Assembly: GCA_001314715.1 (NCBI GenBank)
Contig: LJSV01000017.1
Span: 1 to 53,492, forward strand
Direction of reading: 5' to 3'
DNA: 53,492 bases
Source: Rhodobacteraceae bacterium HLUCCA12
Lineage (GTDB): Bacteria > Pseudomonadota > Alphaproteobacteria > Rhodobacterales > Rhodobacteraceae
The translations under genes and the position numbers were made by a program. The notes beneath the pieces are model-generated. The model saw only the letters and a list, made by a program, of their open reading frames with translations. It did no database searches and was not told the origin of the DNA. Below are positions 1 to 8,103 of the stretch, one piece after another (within the stretch, counting starts at the first letter, position 1; each line of letters opens with the position of its first letter).

Positions 1-29
1 ATCGCACCGTCCTTCTTCTCGTCAGCCAT
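1..29 (-). CDS. N-terminal fragment of a gene leaving the window on the left
   Basis: An ATG at 29 on the minus strand is preceded by a good ribosome-binding site (GGAAGGAG, then seven bases). It opens a frame reading MADEKKDGA before the window ends. The acidic/basic start resembles a soluble protein, but nine residues cannot identify a family. The gene would be transcribed in the same direction as the aldolase upstream of it and could be the last member of that operon, 186 bases further on. Confidence 0.45.
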
Positions 30-215
30 CCTTTCGCTCCTTCCGTCACTGTAGAAGGAGCCGTCAAATCTGAAAGTGCGAAAGATTCTTTACGTTATCA
101 GAGATTCGTTCATCAACCACGTTGCTAGCCCTCACGAATACGGCTGATTGGCGAGTCCGCGTGGCGCGGGAAAATCGTCCCACCTGTGGCGCGCGCCGTG
201 GCTGATTTAAGATGA

Positions 216-962
216 TTAGCCGAAGGCGCCGGAAAACCCGTTCGAGAGAACCGTGCTGTCCGAACCGCAGATTGCCAAGGCCACCCGACCATCATAGCGC
301 GCCAGATCAGGCATTGTCATGGTGAAGATCCCGCCAGCGCATTGCCTGTCTGCCGCTGCGTCCAGTACGCCGTCAATCGCGTGTTCAAGCGACATGGCGC
401 GGGCCGCGGCGGCAAGGCCCACCCCCAGATCCCCCGGACCGACGAAAGCCAGATCAATCCCCGGCACCGCGAGAATGGCGTCGAGCGCATCCAGCGCGTC
501 GACCGTTTCGATCTGAATGGCGACGACCGTCTGCGCGCGCGCGGCATCCAGGTAGTCCGGCAGATTGCGACCGTAGCCCGAGGCGCGGCAGGGTCCGAGC
601 CCACGCCGTCCTTCCGGCGGAAAGCGTGCGGCCGCGACCGCCGCGCGCGCTTCGTCGGCCGATGAGACGCGCGGCACAAGAACGCCCACCGCGCCAAAAT
701 CCAGCGCCTGCCCGATGGCAGCGGCGTCCGGCCCCGGCACGCGCACAAGCGCGGGCACATCCCAAAGCGCGGCGGCGCGGAGCATGTCTTCGGCCATGGT
801 GGGCGCGATCGGCCCGTGTTCCATGTCGATACAGACGAAGTCGGGCCGCGCCGCGCAGGCGATTTCTGTCACCATCGGCGATGGCACCGCCAGGAACGGT
901 CCGACCAGCGCGGGCCGTTCGCCAAGCCGGGCGCGGGCGATTTCCGAGCGAAGCGCGATCAT
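216..962 (-). CDS. HpcH/HpaI-family aldolase (2,4-dihydroxyhept-2-ene-1,7-dioate aldolase-like)
   Basis: A 248-residue TIM-barrel aldolase of the HpcH/HpaI family. Family members use a divalent metal to split (or form) a 2-keto-4-hydroxy acid into pyruvate or glyoxylate plus an aldehyde or acyl-CoA. Visible signatures are FVCIDMEHGP near residue 38 and GAVGVLVPRV near 85. The metal-ligand strand AIQIETVDALD lies near 145 and the second ligand segment IDLAFVGPGDLG near 165. The ATG at 962 is chosen because it overlaps the stop of the upstream FAD oxidase as ATGA. A longer open frame beginning at 1253 is only the antisense-like extension through that gene. It is the last gene of the GntR-LLM-FAD-aldolase unit, so it probably performs the terminal C-C cleavage. 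The substrate is unknown. Confidence 0.9.
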   Translation of the reverse strand: MIALRSEIARARLGERPALVGPFLAVPSPMVTEIACAARPDFVCIDMEHGPIAPTMAEDMLRAAALWDVPALVRVPGPDAAAIGQALDFGAVGVLVPRVSSADEARAAVAAARFPPEGRRGLGPCRASGYGRNLPDYLDAARAQTVVAIQIETVDALDALDAILAVPGIDLAFVGPGDLGVGLAAAARAMSLEHAIDGVLDAAADRQCAGGIFTMTMPDLARYDGRVALAICGSDSTVLSNGFSGAFG

Positions 963-2338
963 GGCGCGAATCCCTTTCCGGGGTTGAGAATGCCGCGCGG
1001 GTCGAGCGCGGATTTGAGCCGGCGCATGGCGCCGATCTCGGCCTCGGTGCGGCTGTAGCCAAGATAATCGCGCTTGATCGCGCCGATCCCGTGTTCGGCC
1101 GATATCGTGCCGCCGAGATCGCGGATCACGCCGTAGACGAAACTCTTGATCGCTGCCGCCGGCTGATCCTGCCCGGCTTTCGGCACGTTGACCACCAGAT
1201 GCAGGTTGCTGTCGCCCATGTGACCGTAGGATAGCGCGCGCGCATCGGGCCAACGCGCGGCAATGCCCGCTTCCAGCCGCGCAACGGCCTCGGCCATGCG
1301 CGCCAGCGGAACGCCCACGTCAAAGGCCGTCAGCGGCCCCAGGATGCGGCCGTATTCCGCCACCGCCTCGCGCACCGCCCAAAGCGCGCGTTCCTCGCGC
1401 GCCGAGGCGGCAAGGACGGCGTCCTTCAGCGCACCGGCCTCCATCGCGTCGGCAAGACAGGTCTCCAGCCGCGTTTGCAGCCCGTCGTCGAAGCCCCCGG
1501 CCTCGATGATGACATAGGCGCCATGCCGACCCGACAGCGGATGCGTCGCGTCGATGCCCGCGCGCATGAAGTCGTAGAAACTGGGCCACATCACCTCGAA
1601 CGAGATCAGCGCCGGGCCAAGCCCGGCGCGCGCGCGCGCCAGCAGCGCCAGCACCGCCGCCGTGTCGTCACAGCCGCAAAAGGCGGTCGCGCTGTGGGTC
1701 GGGCGCGGTTGCAGCCGCAACACGGCTTTTGTCACGACGCCCATCACCCCCTCGGTACCGATGAAGAGTTGCTTCAGATCCAGACCCGCGTTGTTCTTGA
1801 TCATGGTGTTCATCGAGTTCAGCACGGTGCCGTCGGCCAGAACGGCCTCCAGCCCCAGCACGTGATCGCGCGCCATGCCGTAGCGCAAGACCTGGTTGCC
1901 ACCGGCATTGGTGGCGATCACGCCGCCGATGGTGCATGAGCCGCGCGCGCCCAGATCGACCGCCAGCAACAGCCCGGCCTCCTGCGCCGCCTCCTGCGCG
2001 GTTTGCAGTACGCAGCCGGCCTCGGCGGTCAGGGTGGCGGTCTGTGGATCGACCGACAGCACACGGTTCATGCGCTCAAGCGACAGCGCCACGGCGCCCG
2101 CCACCGGATGCGCGCCGCCCGATATGCCGGTCAGACCACCCTGCGGCACCACGGGCGTGCCGGACTCATGGCAAAGCCTGAGCGCGGTTGCGACCTGTTC
2201 GGTCTCGCGCGGGCGGATCAGCGCCAGTGGCGCAACCGGCGGCAGGCCGGACCAGTCGTGGTGGTTGCGCTCGGGAATGTCGGTGGTGACCACATCGGCG
2301 CCAAGGGCGGCGGTCAGTCGCGCGGCAATATCGCTCAT
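959..2338 (-). CDS. FAD-binding oxidoreductase, D-lactate/glycolate/2-hydroxyglutarate dehydrogenase type
   Basis: A 459-residue GlcD-type flavoenzyme, typical family length. The N-terminal FAD_binding_4 domain shows VVPQGGLTGISGG near residue 65 and the pyrophosphate-binding stretch TIGGVIATNAGGNQVLRYG near 140. The C-terminal FAD-oxidase_C domain ends with SAEHGIGAIKRDYL and LDPRGILNPGKGF, both diagnostic. Members oxidise D-2-hydroxy acids to 2-keto acids and pass electrons to quinone or cytochrome c. The start overlaps the LLM gene stop by four bases, and the stop overlaps the aldolase start, so the three are translationally coupled. A 2-keto acid made here could feed the adjacent aldolase (inference). 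A specific substrate cannot be assigned. Confidence 0.9.
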   Translation of the reverse strand: MSDIAARLTAALGADVVTTDIPERNHHDWSGLPPVAPLALIRPRETEQVATALRLCHESGTPVVPQGGLTGISGGAHPVAGAVALSLERMNRVLSVDPQTATLTAEAGCVLQTAQEAAQEAGLLLAVDLGARGSCTIGGVIATNAGGNQVLRYGMARDHVLGLEAVLADGTVLNSMNTMIKNNAGLDLKQLFIGTEGVMGVVTKAVLRLQPRPTHSATAFCGCDDTAAVLALLARARAGLGPALISFEVMWPSFYDFMRAGIDATHPLSGRHGAYVIIEAGGFDDGLQTRLETCLADAMEAGALKDAVLAASAREERALWAVREAVAEYGRILGPLTAFDVGVPLARMAEAVARLEAGIAARWPDARALSYGHMGDSNLHLVVNVPKAGQDQPAAAIKSFVYGVIRDLGGTISAEHGIGAIKRDYLGYSRTEAEIGAMRRLKSALDPRGILNPGKGFAP

Positions 2339-3423
2339 CCGCGCAGCCCCGCGCGCGTCAGGATCGGCAGAACACCCTCGCAGAAATAGGGCAGCTCATT
2401 GAGGAAGTTGACAAAGCTCACGGTCGTTCCCGCAAAACCGGCGCGCGACATCGCCACCATCTGTTCGGCGATATCCTCGGGCGTGCCGATCAGCGGATAG
2501 GTGCCCGCCCCGCCGGCGAACCATTTCCGGCGCAGGCGATAGGTCTCCTCGTCATGGTTTTGCGAATTCGCGGCCTGGGTGCCGATCATGTAATCCAGCG
2601 CCGCATCGTCGGCCATGGTGACGGCGTAATGCTCGTAATAGTCTTCGGCCTCGGCCCGGCTGGGGCGGCAGACGACATGCGTGGTGGTATAGACCCCCAC
2701 CTGCCGCCCGGTCCGGGCGCTGCGCGCGGCGATATCGTCGATGGTGTCGCGGCCGGCGTCGATGCTCTTGAATGTGGTGAAAAGAAAATCGGCATGCGCC
2801 GCGGCAAAGGCCCGTCCCGGCGGCGAAAACGCCGCATTCAGCACGGGCGGGCGGGTGCCGCGCACCGGCTTGGGCGCCGTCGCCGCACCGCGAAGCTGGT
2901 AATACGTGCCGTCATGGTCGAAGGGCTCGGCCTCGGCATAAAGTCGTGAAACGATGTCGATCCACTCGCCAGCCTGATCATAGGGCGCATCGGCCTTGTT
3001 CACCCCGAACATGGCGAATTCGTCCGGGTTCCAGCCCGCGACGATATTGACCCCCGCCCGCCCGTTCGAGGCCTGATCGATGGTCGCCAGCGCCTTGGCG
3101 GCGAAGACAGGATGCACCATGGGCACATGCACGGTGGAAAAAAGCGCGATCCGCTCGGTCACTCCGGCAAGCGCGGCGGCGAAGGTGAAGGTCTCGTAGG
3201 AATGCTGACGCGCGTTGATCTCGCCGCCATACCCCTTCCAGCGCGCGATCGGCAGGAAGAATTCGATGCCGGCACGATCGGCGATCTGCGCGGCCTGCAC
3301 GATCTCGGACCAGCGGGCGGGCCAGCGCTCGGGCACCTTGGTTATCGTCAGACCGCCATCGGCATTGGCGGAAAAGACCCCGAGTTTGAAGCGGTTTGAA
3401 GAATGCATGGGATGCGGGGTCAT
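2335..3423 (-). CDS. LLM-class flavin-dependent monooxygenase
   Basis: A 362-residue luciferase-like monooxygenase of the SsuD/RutA-like branch, which uses FMNH2 and O2 to oxygenate small organic substrates. Characteristic segments are the N-terminal barrel strand KLGVFSANADGG, then AADRAGIEFFLPIARWKGYGG-type substrate-pocket residues. The core motif is SNGRAGVNIVAGWNPDEFAMFG. The ATG at 3423 is chosen because GAGG lies just upstream and the protein family begins near this point. A second ATG lies at 3408. The upstream open reading to 3525 overlaps the GntR gene and is not used. No flavin reductase gene is visible in this window, so the partner must be elsewhere. It is co-oriented with gntR (47-base gap) and coupled to the FAD oxidase. 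Confidence 0.9.
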   Translation of the reverse strand: MTPHPMHSSNRFKLGVFSANADGGLTITKVPERWPARWSEIVQAAQIADRAGIEFFLPIARWKGYGGEINARQHSYETFTFAAALAGVTERIALFSTVHVPMVHPVFAAKALATIDQASNGRAGVNIVAGWNPDEFAMFGVNKADAPYDQAGEWIDIVSRLYAEAEPFDHDGTYYQLRGAATAPKPVRGTRPPVLNAAFSPPGRAFAAAHADFLFTTFKSIDAGRDTIDDIAARSARTGRQVGVYTTTHVVCRPSRAEAEDYYEHYAVTMADDAALDYMIGTQAANSQNHDEETYRLRRKWFAGGAGTYPLIGTPEDIAEQMVAMSRAGFAGTTVSFVNFLNELPYFCEGVLPILTRAGLRG

Positions 3424-3470
3424 GGCTGCCTCGGTGTTGACGGTATGGGGCGCGGCGAAGGGTCGGTTGG

Positions 3471-4151
3471 TCAGTCCCGTGCTTCGATGTCGTCGGCGGT
3501 GGCACTGACCACCCGCTCGAACCACTGAAACGCGGCATCGATGAAATCTTCCATGATCTTGCGGGCCAATTGCGGATCGCGCGCCTCGAAGGCTGCGACC
3601 AGATCGCAGACACCCTTGGCAGCGGTCGCGCGGGCATCCGGATCCACCAGCGTGGCCCGGCGCACCAGAACCACCTGATCATCGAACTTGGCCAGCGTTT
3701 CCTGCAAACGTCGGTTGGGAATGCGCGACAGCCAGAGCGCGCGAAAGGCGATATTGGCGGCCGCGGACTCTTGCTGGCTTGTGGCGGCCAGCAGGCGATC
3801 GCGCCCGGCGACATAGCGCGCAAGATCGGCCTCGGTGACGTTGCGCGCGATGTCGGCGACCGCCTGCGGTTCCAGAAGGCGGCGGATCTGGAAGATCTCC
3901 TCGATGTCGCGCAGTGTCAGCGTGGGCACGACAAAGCGCCCGTCCTGTTGCTCGACCAGACCGTTCAGCGACAGCCGGAACAGCGCCTCGCGAACCGGGG
4001 TGCGCGATACCGACAGGCGCCGCGCCAGATCTTCCTCGATCATCCGGTCGCCGGGTTGAAACACATTGTCGAGCATCATCGTCCGTAGCCGGTCATAGAC
4101 CTGAAGGCTCAATGGCGGCTGTCGGCGGATGCTGAAATCGGTTTGGGTCAC
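3471..4151 (-). CDS. GntR-family regulator with FCD ligand-binding domain
   Basis: A 226-residue FadR-subfamily regulator. Residues 10-75 form the winged helix, with RLSVSRTPVREALFRLSLNG as recognition region. Residues 90-215 are the all-helical FCD domain that usually binds a carboxylate effector. The start is GTG at 4151, preceded by AGGAG at a good distance. A perfect palindrome, ACTGTATACAGT, lies 17 bases upstream of the start, and the same box precedes the TRAP transporter unit. That strongly suggests autoregulation plus control of substrate uptake. GntR repressors of this class are normally relieved by the substrate or an intermediate of the pathway they control, so the ligand is probably what the TRAP system imports (inference). 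Confidence 0.93.
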   Translation of the reverse strand: MTQTDFSIRRQPPLSLQVYDRLRTMMLDNVFQPGDRMIEEDLARRLSVSRTPVREALFRLSLNGLVEQQDGRFVVPTLTLRDIEEIFQIRRLLEPQAVADIARNVTEADLARYVAGRDRLLAATSQQESAAANIAFRALWLSRIPNRRLQETLAKFDDQVVLVRRATLVDPDARATAAKGVCDLVAAFEARDPQLARKIMEDFIDAAFQWFERVVSATADDIEARD

Positions 4152-4165
4152 GGAACTCTCCTGAA

Positions 4166-4181
4166 AATACTGTATACAGTG
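4166..4181. promoter_or_regulatory. Putative GntR operator, copy 1
   Basis: The 16-base sequence AATACTGTATACAGTG contains a perfect 12-base palindrome (4169-4180). It lies just ahead of the gntR start. An identical 16-mer, inverted, occurs at 7985-8000. The family typically binds short palindromes around a central TAC/GTA core, which fits the TGTATACA centre here. The assignment to this GntR protein is inferred from position and repetition. Confidence 0.7.
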
Positions 4182-4229
4182 CGCAGAAACCTGTCAATTC
4201 GGCTTCCTCCCAGAGGTTGCATCGCAGGC

Positions 4230-4916
4230 TCAGGGGCGCAAGTGTTCTGTCCACATCGGGTAATGGGCATTCCCCCCTTCGAACGGGGGAAAGCTGTGAA
4301 AATCGGCGCGCAATTCATGCCGGACCGGGGATTGCAGCGCCGCCGTCAGGGCCTCGGGGCCGTCGAACATGACCCGGTTACGCTGCATGTGGTCGGCCTT
4401 GGCATGGGGAAGATGGCTGACCCAGTCCACCCGTGTCAGGATCTCGATGCCGCGGATGCCGGGGAAGCGGCGAAACAGCGGCGGGTGGCCGGTCATGTAA
4501 TGGTCAAGCCAGGCGTTCAAATCGCGGGCCGGGCCGGGATAATGCACCACATACGAACAGGGCAGCGCCCCCGGCGGAGTTTGCAGCACGTTATCGTCGA
4601 CCGGGTATTCGCGCCGCCAGAAGGCCTGCGCTGTTGCCCGCGCTCCTGCCTGCGATGGCAAGGCTGAAGACAACGCCTGCAACGCGCCTTTGCGCCCGGC
4701 GGCGGCTTCGAGCCTTTCCAGTCGGCCGAAGTGAAGCTGAACAACCAGCGGCGGTGCGGCGCCGTCATCGACATAGAGATCCGTGGCCGTGGCCGGCGTG
4801 AAGATCAGCGCCTCTTCCAGCGCCGGCACATCTGCCAGCACCGACCGCAACGCCGCCAGTTCGTCGGCCGGCACGACCTCCGGCCCCTCGTGCGACAGCA
4901 CAAGTGCAAAGCTCAT
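4230..4916 (-). CDS. EthD-like dimeric alpha/beta-barrel protein
   Basis: A 228-residue soluble protein. The C-terminal half (about 120-225) resembles the EthD/ABM dimeric ferredoxin-like barrel: a strand (SYVVHYPGPA), then LNAWLDHYMTGHPPLFRRFPGIRGIEIL. In EthD proteins the H-x5-H-P-P-like segment belongs to a family used in degradative oxygenation or lactone chemistry. The N-terminal half is probably a second, diverged copy of the same fold, since two-barrel members exist. It starts one base after the dctM stop, making it the last gene of the TRAP unit. An enzymatic or accessory role next to the imported substrate is likely, but I cannot name a reaction. Confidence 0.7.
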   Translation of the reverse strand: MSFALVLSHEGPEVVPADELAALRSVLADVPALEEALIFTPATATDLYVDDGAAPPLVVQLHFGRLERLEAAAGRKGALQALSSALPSQAGARATAQAFWRREYPVDDNVLQTPPGALPCSYVVHYPGPARDLNAWLDHYMTGHPPLFRRFPGIRGIEILTRVDWVSHLPHAKADHMQRNRVMFDGPEALTAALQSPVRHELRADFHSFPPFEGGNAHYPMWTEHLRP

Positions 4917-4917
4917 C

Positions 4918-6240
4918 TCAGCGTCCCATCAGGCTGGGCAGATACAGCGCAAGCTGCGGTACCATCGCCACCAGGAAGATCAGGAACAGGGTCATCAGCA
5001 CATAGGGCATCGCCGCATAGGACATGGTGCGCAAGCTGGTGCCCTTTGGCGCCACCCCCAGCACGATGTAGAGCAACAGGCCGAACGGCGGCGTGGTAAA
5101 GCCCACCTCAAAGGCCAGAAGCAGCATCAGGCCGAACCAAACCGGATCGAACCCATAAAGATGGGCGATCGGCATGAACAAGGGCAGCGTGATGAGCATC
5201 ATCGACACCTGGTCCATGAACATGCCAAGCACGAGAATGATCACGATCATCATCAGCAAGATGCCATAGGGTCCGATATCCATCCCGGTGATCGAGGTGA
5301 TGAAACCGTTCGACGCGCCCGAGAAGGCGAATATCTGGCTGAACGTGGTCGAAGCCGTGATTATCAGGAAGGTCATCGCCGTGACCTTCATCGCGTCATC
5401 GAGCGATTTCCAAATCACGCTCCAGCTGAACTTGCGATAGACCAGCAAAAGTAACAGCACGCCCATGCAGCCAAGCCCCGCGCTTTCCGTCGGCGTGGCA
5501 ATGCCCATGATGATGGTGCCGACGACGCAGAAGATCAGAAAGCTCATCGGCAGGATGTTCGACGTCACGGCGACGAACTTTGCCCAGCCGCTGGCCGCGG
5601 GCACGGCGTATTGCGGTGCGGCGTCGGGGTCGATCTTGGTCTGAAAGAAGATCAGAAGGCCGAACAGCACCACCAGCACCAAACCTGGCAGAAACCCGGC
5701 GATCAGAAGCGCGCCGACATCGATCTGCGCAAGGCTTCCCAAAAGCACCCCCAGCGTCGACGGCGGGATGATCACCGCCAGGCTGCCAGCGCCCAGAATC
5801 GGGCCATAGGCCATGTGCGGCTTGTATTTGCGCTTGAGCATCTCGGGCGCCATCAGGCTGCCCATCATCCCGGCATTGGCAAGGCTGGAACCCGAAAGGG
5901 CCGCAAAGATCGACCCCGATCCCAGCGTGACGTAGGAAAGCCGCCCGCGCAGGTTGCCGATCGACAGATCGAGCGCGTGGATCACCCGCTCGCCAAGCCC
6001 GGAGCGAAAGAACAGGCTGCCCATGACCAGAAACATCGGCAGCGGGGCCAGCGAATAGGTGGTGATCGCCTCGGAAAAGTTGGACACCATCTGCGTGATG
6101 CCGCGCGCACCGCCGAAGAACAGGAACACCCCGGCGATATTGGTGGCAAAGAAGGCGAATGCGACGGGCAGCCCGATGCCCATCAGGAACAGGATGGAGG
6201 CGATCAGGAACGAGAAAGGGAAAAGCCAGTCCATGATCAA
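4918..6240 (-). CDS. dctM: TRAP transporter large permease (DctM family)
   Basis: About 440 residues with roughly a dozen hydrophobic helices. It is the Na+- or H+-coupled translocating subunit of a tripartite ATP-independent periplasmic transporter. Family signatures include SGSSLANAGMMGSLMAPEML and GPILGAGSLAVIIPPSTLGV in the first half. FMDQVSMMLITLPLFMPIA and FEVGFTTPPFGLLLYIVLGVAP lie in the second half. The first start, TTG at 6240, overlaps the dctQ stop as TTGA. An ATG six bases further on (6234) is equally plausible. It is cotranscribed with dctP, dctQ and the EthD-like gene from the operator at 7985. The cargo is probably an organic acid. Confidence 0.95.
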   Translation of the reverse strand: MIMDWLFPFSFLIASILFLMGIGLPVAFAFFATNIAGVFLFFGGARGITQMVSNFSEAITTYSLAPLPMFLVMGSLFFRSGLGERVIHALDLSIGNLRGRLSYVTLGSGSIFAALSGSSLANAGMMGSLMAPEMLKRKYKPHMAYGPILGAGSLAVIIPPSTLGVLLGSLAQIDVGALLIAGFLPGLVLVVLFGLLIFFQTKIDPDAAPQYAVPAASGWAKFVAVTSNILPMSFLIFCVVGTIIMGIATPTESAGLGCMGVLLLLLVYRKFSWSVIWKSLDDAMKVTAMTFLIITASTTFSQIFAFSGASNGFITSITGMDIGPYGILLMMIVIILVLGMFMDQVSMMLITLPLFMPIAHLYGFDPVWFGLMLLLAFEVGFTTPPFGLLLYIVLGVAPKGTSLRTMSYAAMPYVLMTLFLIFLVAMVPQLALYLPSLMGR

Positions 6241-6749
6241 TGCCCCAGGGTTTCAGCGGGATCGCTGTCATAGAAATCATCATGGCCAAGCAGGTATCGC
6301 AGCCATTCCAGCGCCGCCAGGAAGAAGGCCAGCACCATCGGCGCGAAGACCACCCATTTGGGAATGTCGAACGTGCGCATCTCGTAGGTGCCGCGCTCAA
6401 TCGCCAACATCAGGGAATTCAAGGCAATCCAGCCCAGGTACAGGCACAGGGCGATACAACCGAGATAGACGATTTTGGAAAGAACCTGACGCGCACCACC
6501 GGGCAGGACCACCCGCAGGAAGATCACGAACACATGCCCCTTTTTCCGCACCAGCCAGGGCATGGCCAGGAACGTGATGTAGAGCAGGAAGAATTCCGAT
6601 GTGTTGACCGCCCATGCCAGCGGCCTCAGCCCGGCATTGCGCACCGCAACATCCGTCACGACCAGCAAAACCAACGCCCCGATCAGCAAGCGCGCGATCA
6701 CGGCCAGAAACCAGCAAAGCCGGCCGGAAAGGTCAAAGACAAGGTTCAT
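6237..6749 (-). CDS. dctQ: TRAP transporter small permease (DctQ family)
   Basis: A 170-residue membrane protein with four hydrophobic helices (about residues 8-30, 42-62, 83-105 and 125-148). It carries the DctQ hallmark of an aromatic-rich second helix (NTSEFFLLYITFLAMPWLVRKKGHV). It scaffolds DctM to form the membrane part of the TRAP carrier. It lies between dctP and dctM and is coupled to dctM by overlapping stop and start. The ribosome-binding site is weak. The 116-base gap from dctP contains a strong hairpin. Confidence 0.92.
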   Translation of the reverse strand: MNLVFDLSGRLCWFLAVIARLLIGALVLLVVTDVAVRNAGLRPLAWAVNTSEFFLLYITFLAMPWLVRKKGHVFVIFLRVVLPGGARQVLSKIVYLGCIALCLYLGWIALNSLMLAIERGTYEMRTFDIPKWVVFAPMVLAFFLAALEWLRYLLGHDDFYDSDPAETLGH

Positions 6750-6826
6750 GAATCGTCCCTAATGTCAGTCAATTCAGATCGGCGGACCTTGGCCCAGCCG
6801 GGGTTCAGGCCATGACGCAGAGTGTC

Positions 6827-6858
6827 GGGGCGGGCCGCGGTTTGCGCGGGCCCGCCCC
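6827..6858. repeat. Intercistronic GC-rich hairpin between dctP and dctQ
   Basis: GGGGCGGGC (6827-6835) pairs with GCCCGCCCC (6850-6858) across a 14-base loop that can pair further. It begins eight bases past the dctP stop on the transcribed (minus) strand. No T-run follows it in that direction. A stabilising or attenuating stem-loop, rather than a full terminator, is the better reading. Such hairpins commonly keep periplasmic binding-protein mRNA more abundant than permease mRNA. Confidence 0.6.
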
Positions 6859-6865
6859 GGCCAGA

Positions 6866-7840
6866 TCACTCGAAGAGTTCGCGCAGGCGTTCGATATGGG
6901 TCGGATCGCGCGCTTCCATCCGCTCCCAGGCGGCGTCCGCGGCCATTTCCAGAAAGCGCTCGCGGCCCTCGCCCGTCATCTCGACGACGGTCTGGCCATC
7001 GTCGATCATCTCTTGCGCCAGACGGTCGTTCAGTTCTGCGGTCTCTTCGAAACTGCGGCGTTCGAACTCTTCCGAAACCTCAAGCACGATCTCCTGTGCC
7101 TCGGGCGAAAGCGCGTTGAATGCGTCCAGGTTCATCGAGATCAGCACGTCCATGCGGAAAAAGCCCGGATCGACGCGGTAGCGGGTGAACCGGTCCCAGC
7201 CGAACGAGGCATAGCCCAGAACCGGATAGGCATTGGCATTGATCACGCCGCGCTCCAGCGAGGTATAGACCTCGGGCGCGGGCTGAATCACCATCGTCGC
7301 GCCCAGGTTCTCGAACAGCTGGCGGTAAAGCGGGGACGCGCGGATCAGAATATCCGAGAAGTCCAGCATGCCGTCGTCACGCAGAGTTGGTTCGTCGACC
7401 GTCCAGATATGGAACCCGGCCGAGGCGTTCATATGCGCCAGAAGCATGGCATTGCCCTTGCTCTGGTAGATTTCATTGATGAAATCCCAGGCGCCGGTTT
7501 CGCGCGCTTCCATCGGCGTCACCGATGAGGCCGAAAGAACCTCGCCTTCGGGCACCAGTTCCAGATAAAGGCCCGCCGGCGTATGGATCATGTCCACCAG
7601 ACCATCTTGCTGCGCCGTGCCCAGTTGCGGGTTGGGGATCACCTCGGGGCCGCCGCGAACGTCGATGCGCACCACGCCTTCGCCGCGTTCGTTGACGGCA
7701 TCGACAAAGCGCAGGAATTCCTGCGTGAAATCGCTTGGCGTGGGTGCGAAATGCACCGCGTTGATGACATCCTCGGCACTGGCGGCACCGCCGAGCGCCG
7801 AAAGGACAGCGGCGAAAGCCGCGGTTTTCAGTTTTTGCAT
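6866..7840 (-). CDS. dctP: TRAP transporter periplasmic solute-binding protein (DctP family)
   Basis: 324 residues with a clear Sec signal peptide (MQKLKTAAFAAVLSALGGAASA, cleavage near residue 22). The DctP fold follows: FAPTPSDFTQEFLRFVDAVNERG at the N-terminus, the mid-protein strand GATMVIQPAPEVYTSLERGVINA, and a helical C-terminus. Most DctP proteins fix the ligand carboxylate with a conserved Arg in the central region. LIRASPLYRQLFENLGA near residue 165 carries candidate Arg residues. AGGAGAGG sits just upstream of the ATG. It is the first gene of the transporter unit and follows the palindromic operator by about 145 bases. The ligand is unknown. Confidence 0.94.
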   Translation of the reverse strand: MQKLKTAAFAAVLSALGGAASAEDVINAVHFAPTPSDFTQEFLRFVDAVNERGEGVVRIDVRGGPEVIPNPQLGTAQQDGLVDMIHTPAGLYLELVPEGEVLSASSVTPMEARETGAWDFINEIYQSKGNAMLLAHMNASAGFHIWTVDEPTLRDDGMLDFSDILIRASPLYRQLFENLGATMVIQPAPEVYTSLERGVINANAYPVLGYASFGWDRFTRYRVDPGFFRMDVLISMNLDAFNALSPEAQEIVLEVSEEFERRSFEETAELNDRLAQEMIDDGQTVVEMTGEGRERFLEMAADAAWERMEARDPTHIERLRELFE

Positions 7841-7984
7841 TTACCTCTCCTTGTCAGATGTAAGCCCTGCACCGCAAGCCGTTTGGCGGTGCCGGGGTTT
7901 GCGCAGTTTCGACGTGGAACAAGCCACTTCGGGCGCCCCCTTCAGGATGGGGGCAATCGTTTGACGGCCCTTGTTGTCATTGAA

Positions 7985-8000
7985 CACTGTATACAGTATT
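7985..8000. promoter_or_regulatory. Putative GntR operator, copy 2
   Basis: This carries the same 16-base sequence as the box ahead of gntR, in inverted orientation (reverse complement AATACTGTATACAGTG). It lies in the 263-base gap between the racemase stop and the dctP start, where the TRAP promoter should be. Sixteen identical bases at two promoter-proximal sites of one functional island are unlikely by chance. Confidence 0.7.
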
Positions 8001-8103
8001 CGACCCAGGGCGTCAACGAATCCGAGCACGCCGGAACCCCAGGGCAAGCCGGACATGATCAGGACGAATAAGGGCGGCGCGCCCGGCAAGACAGGATGCG
8101 CGT

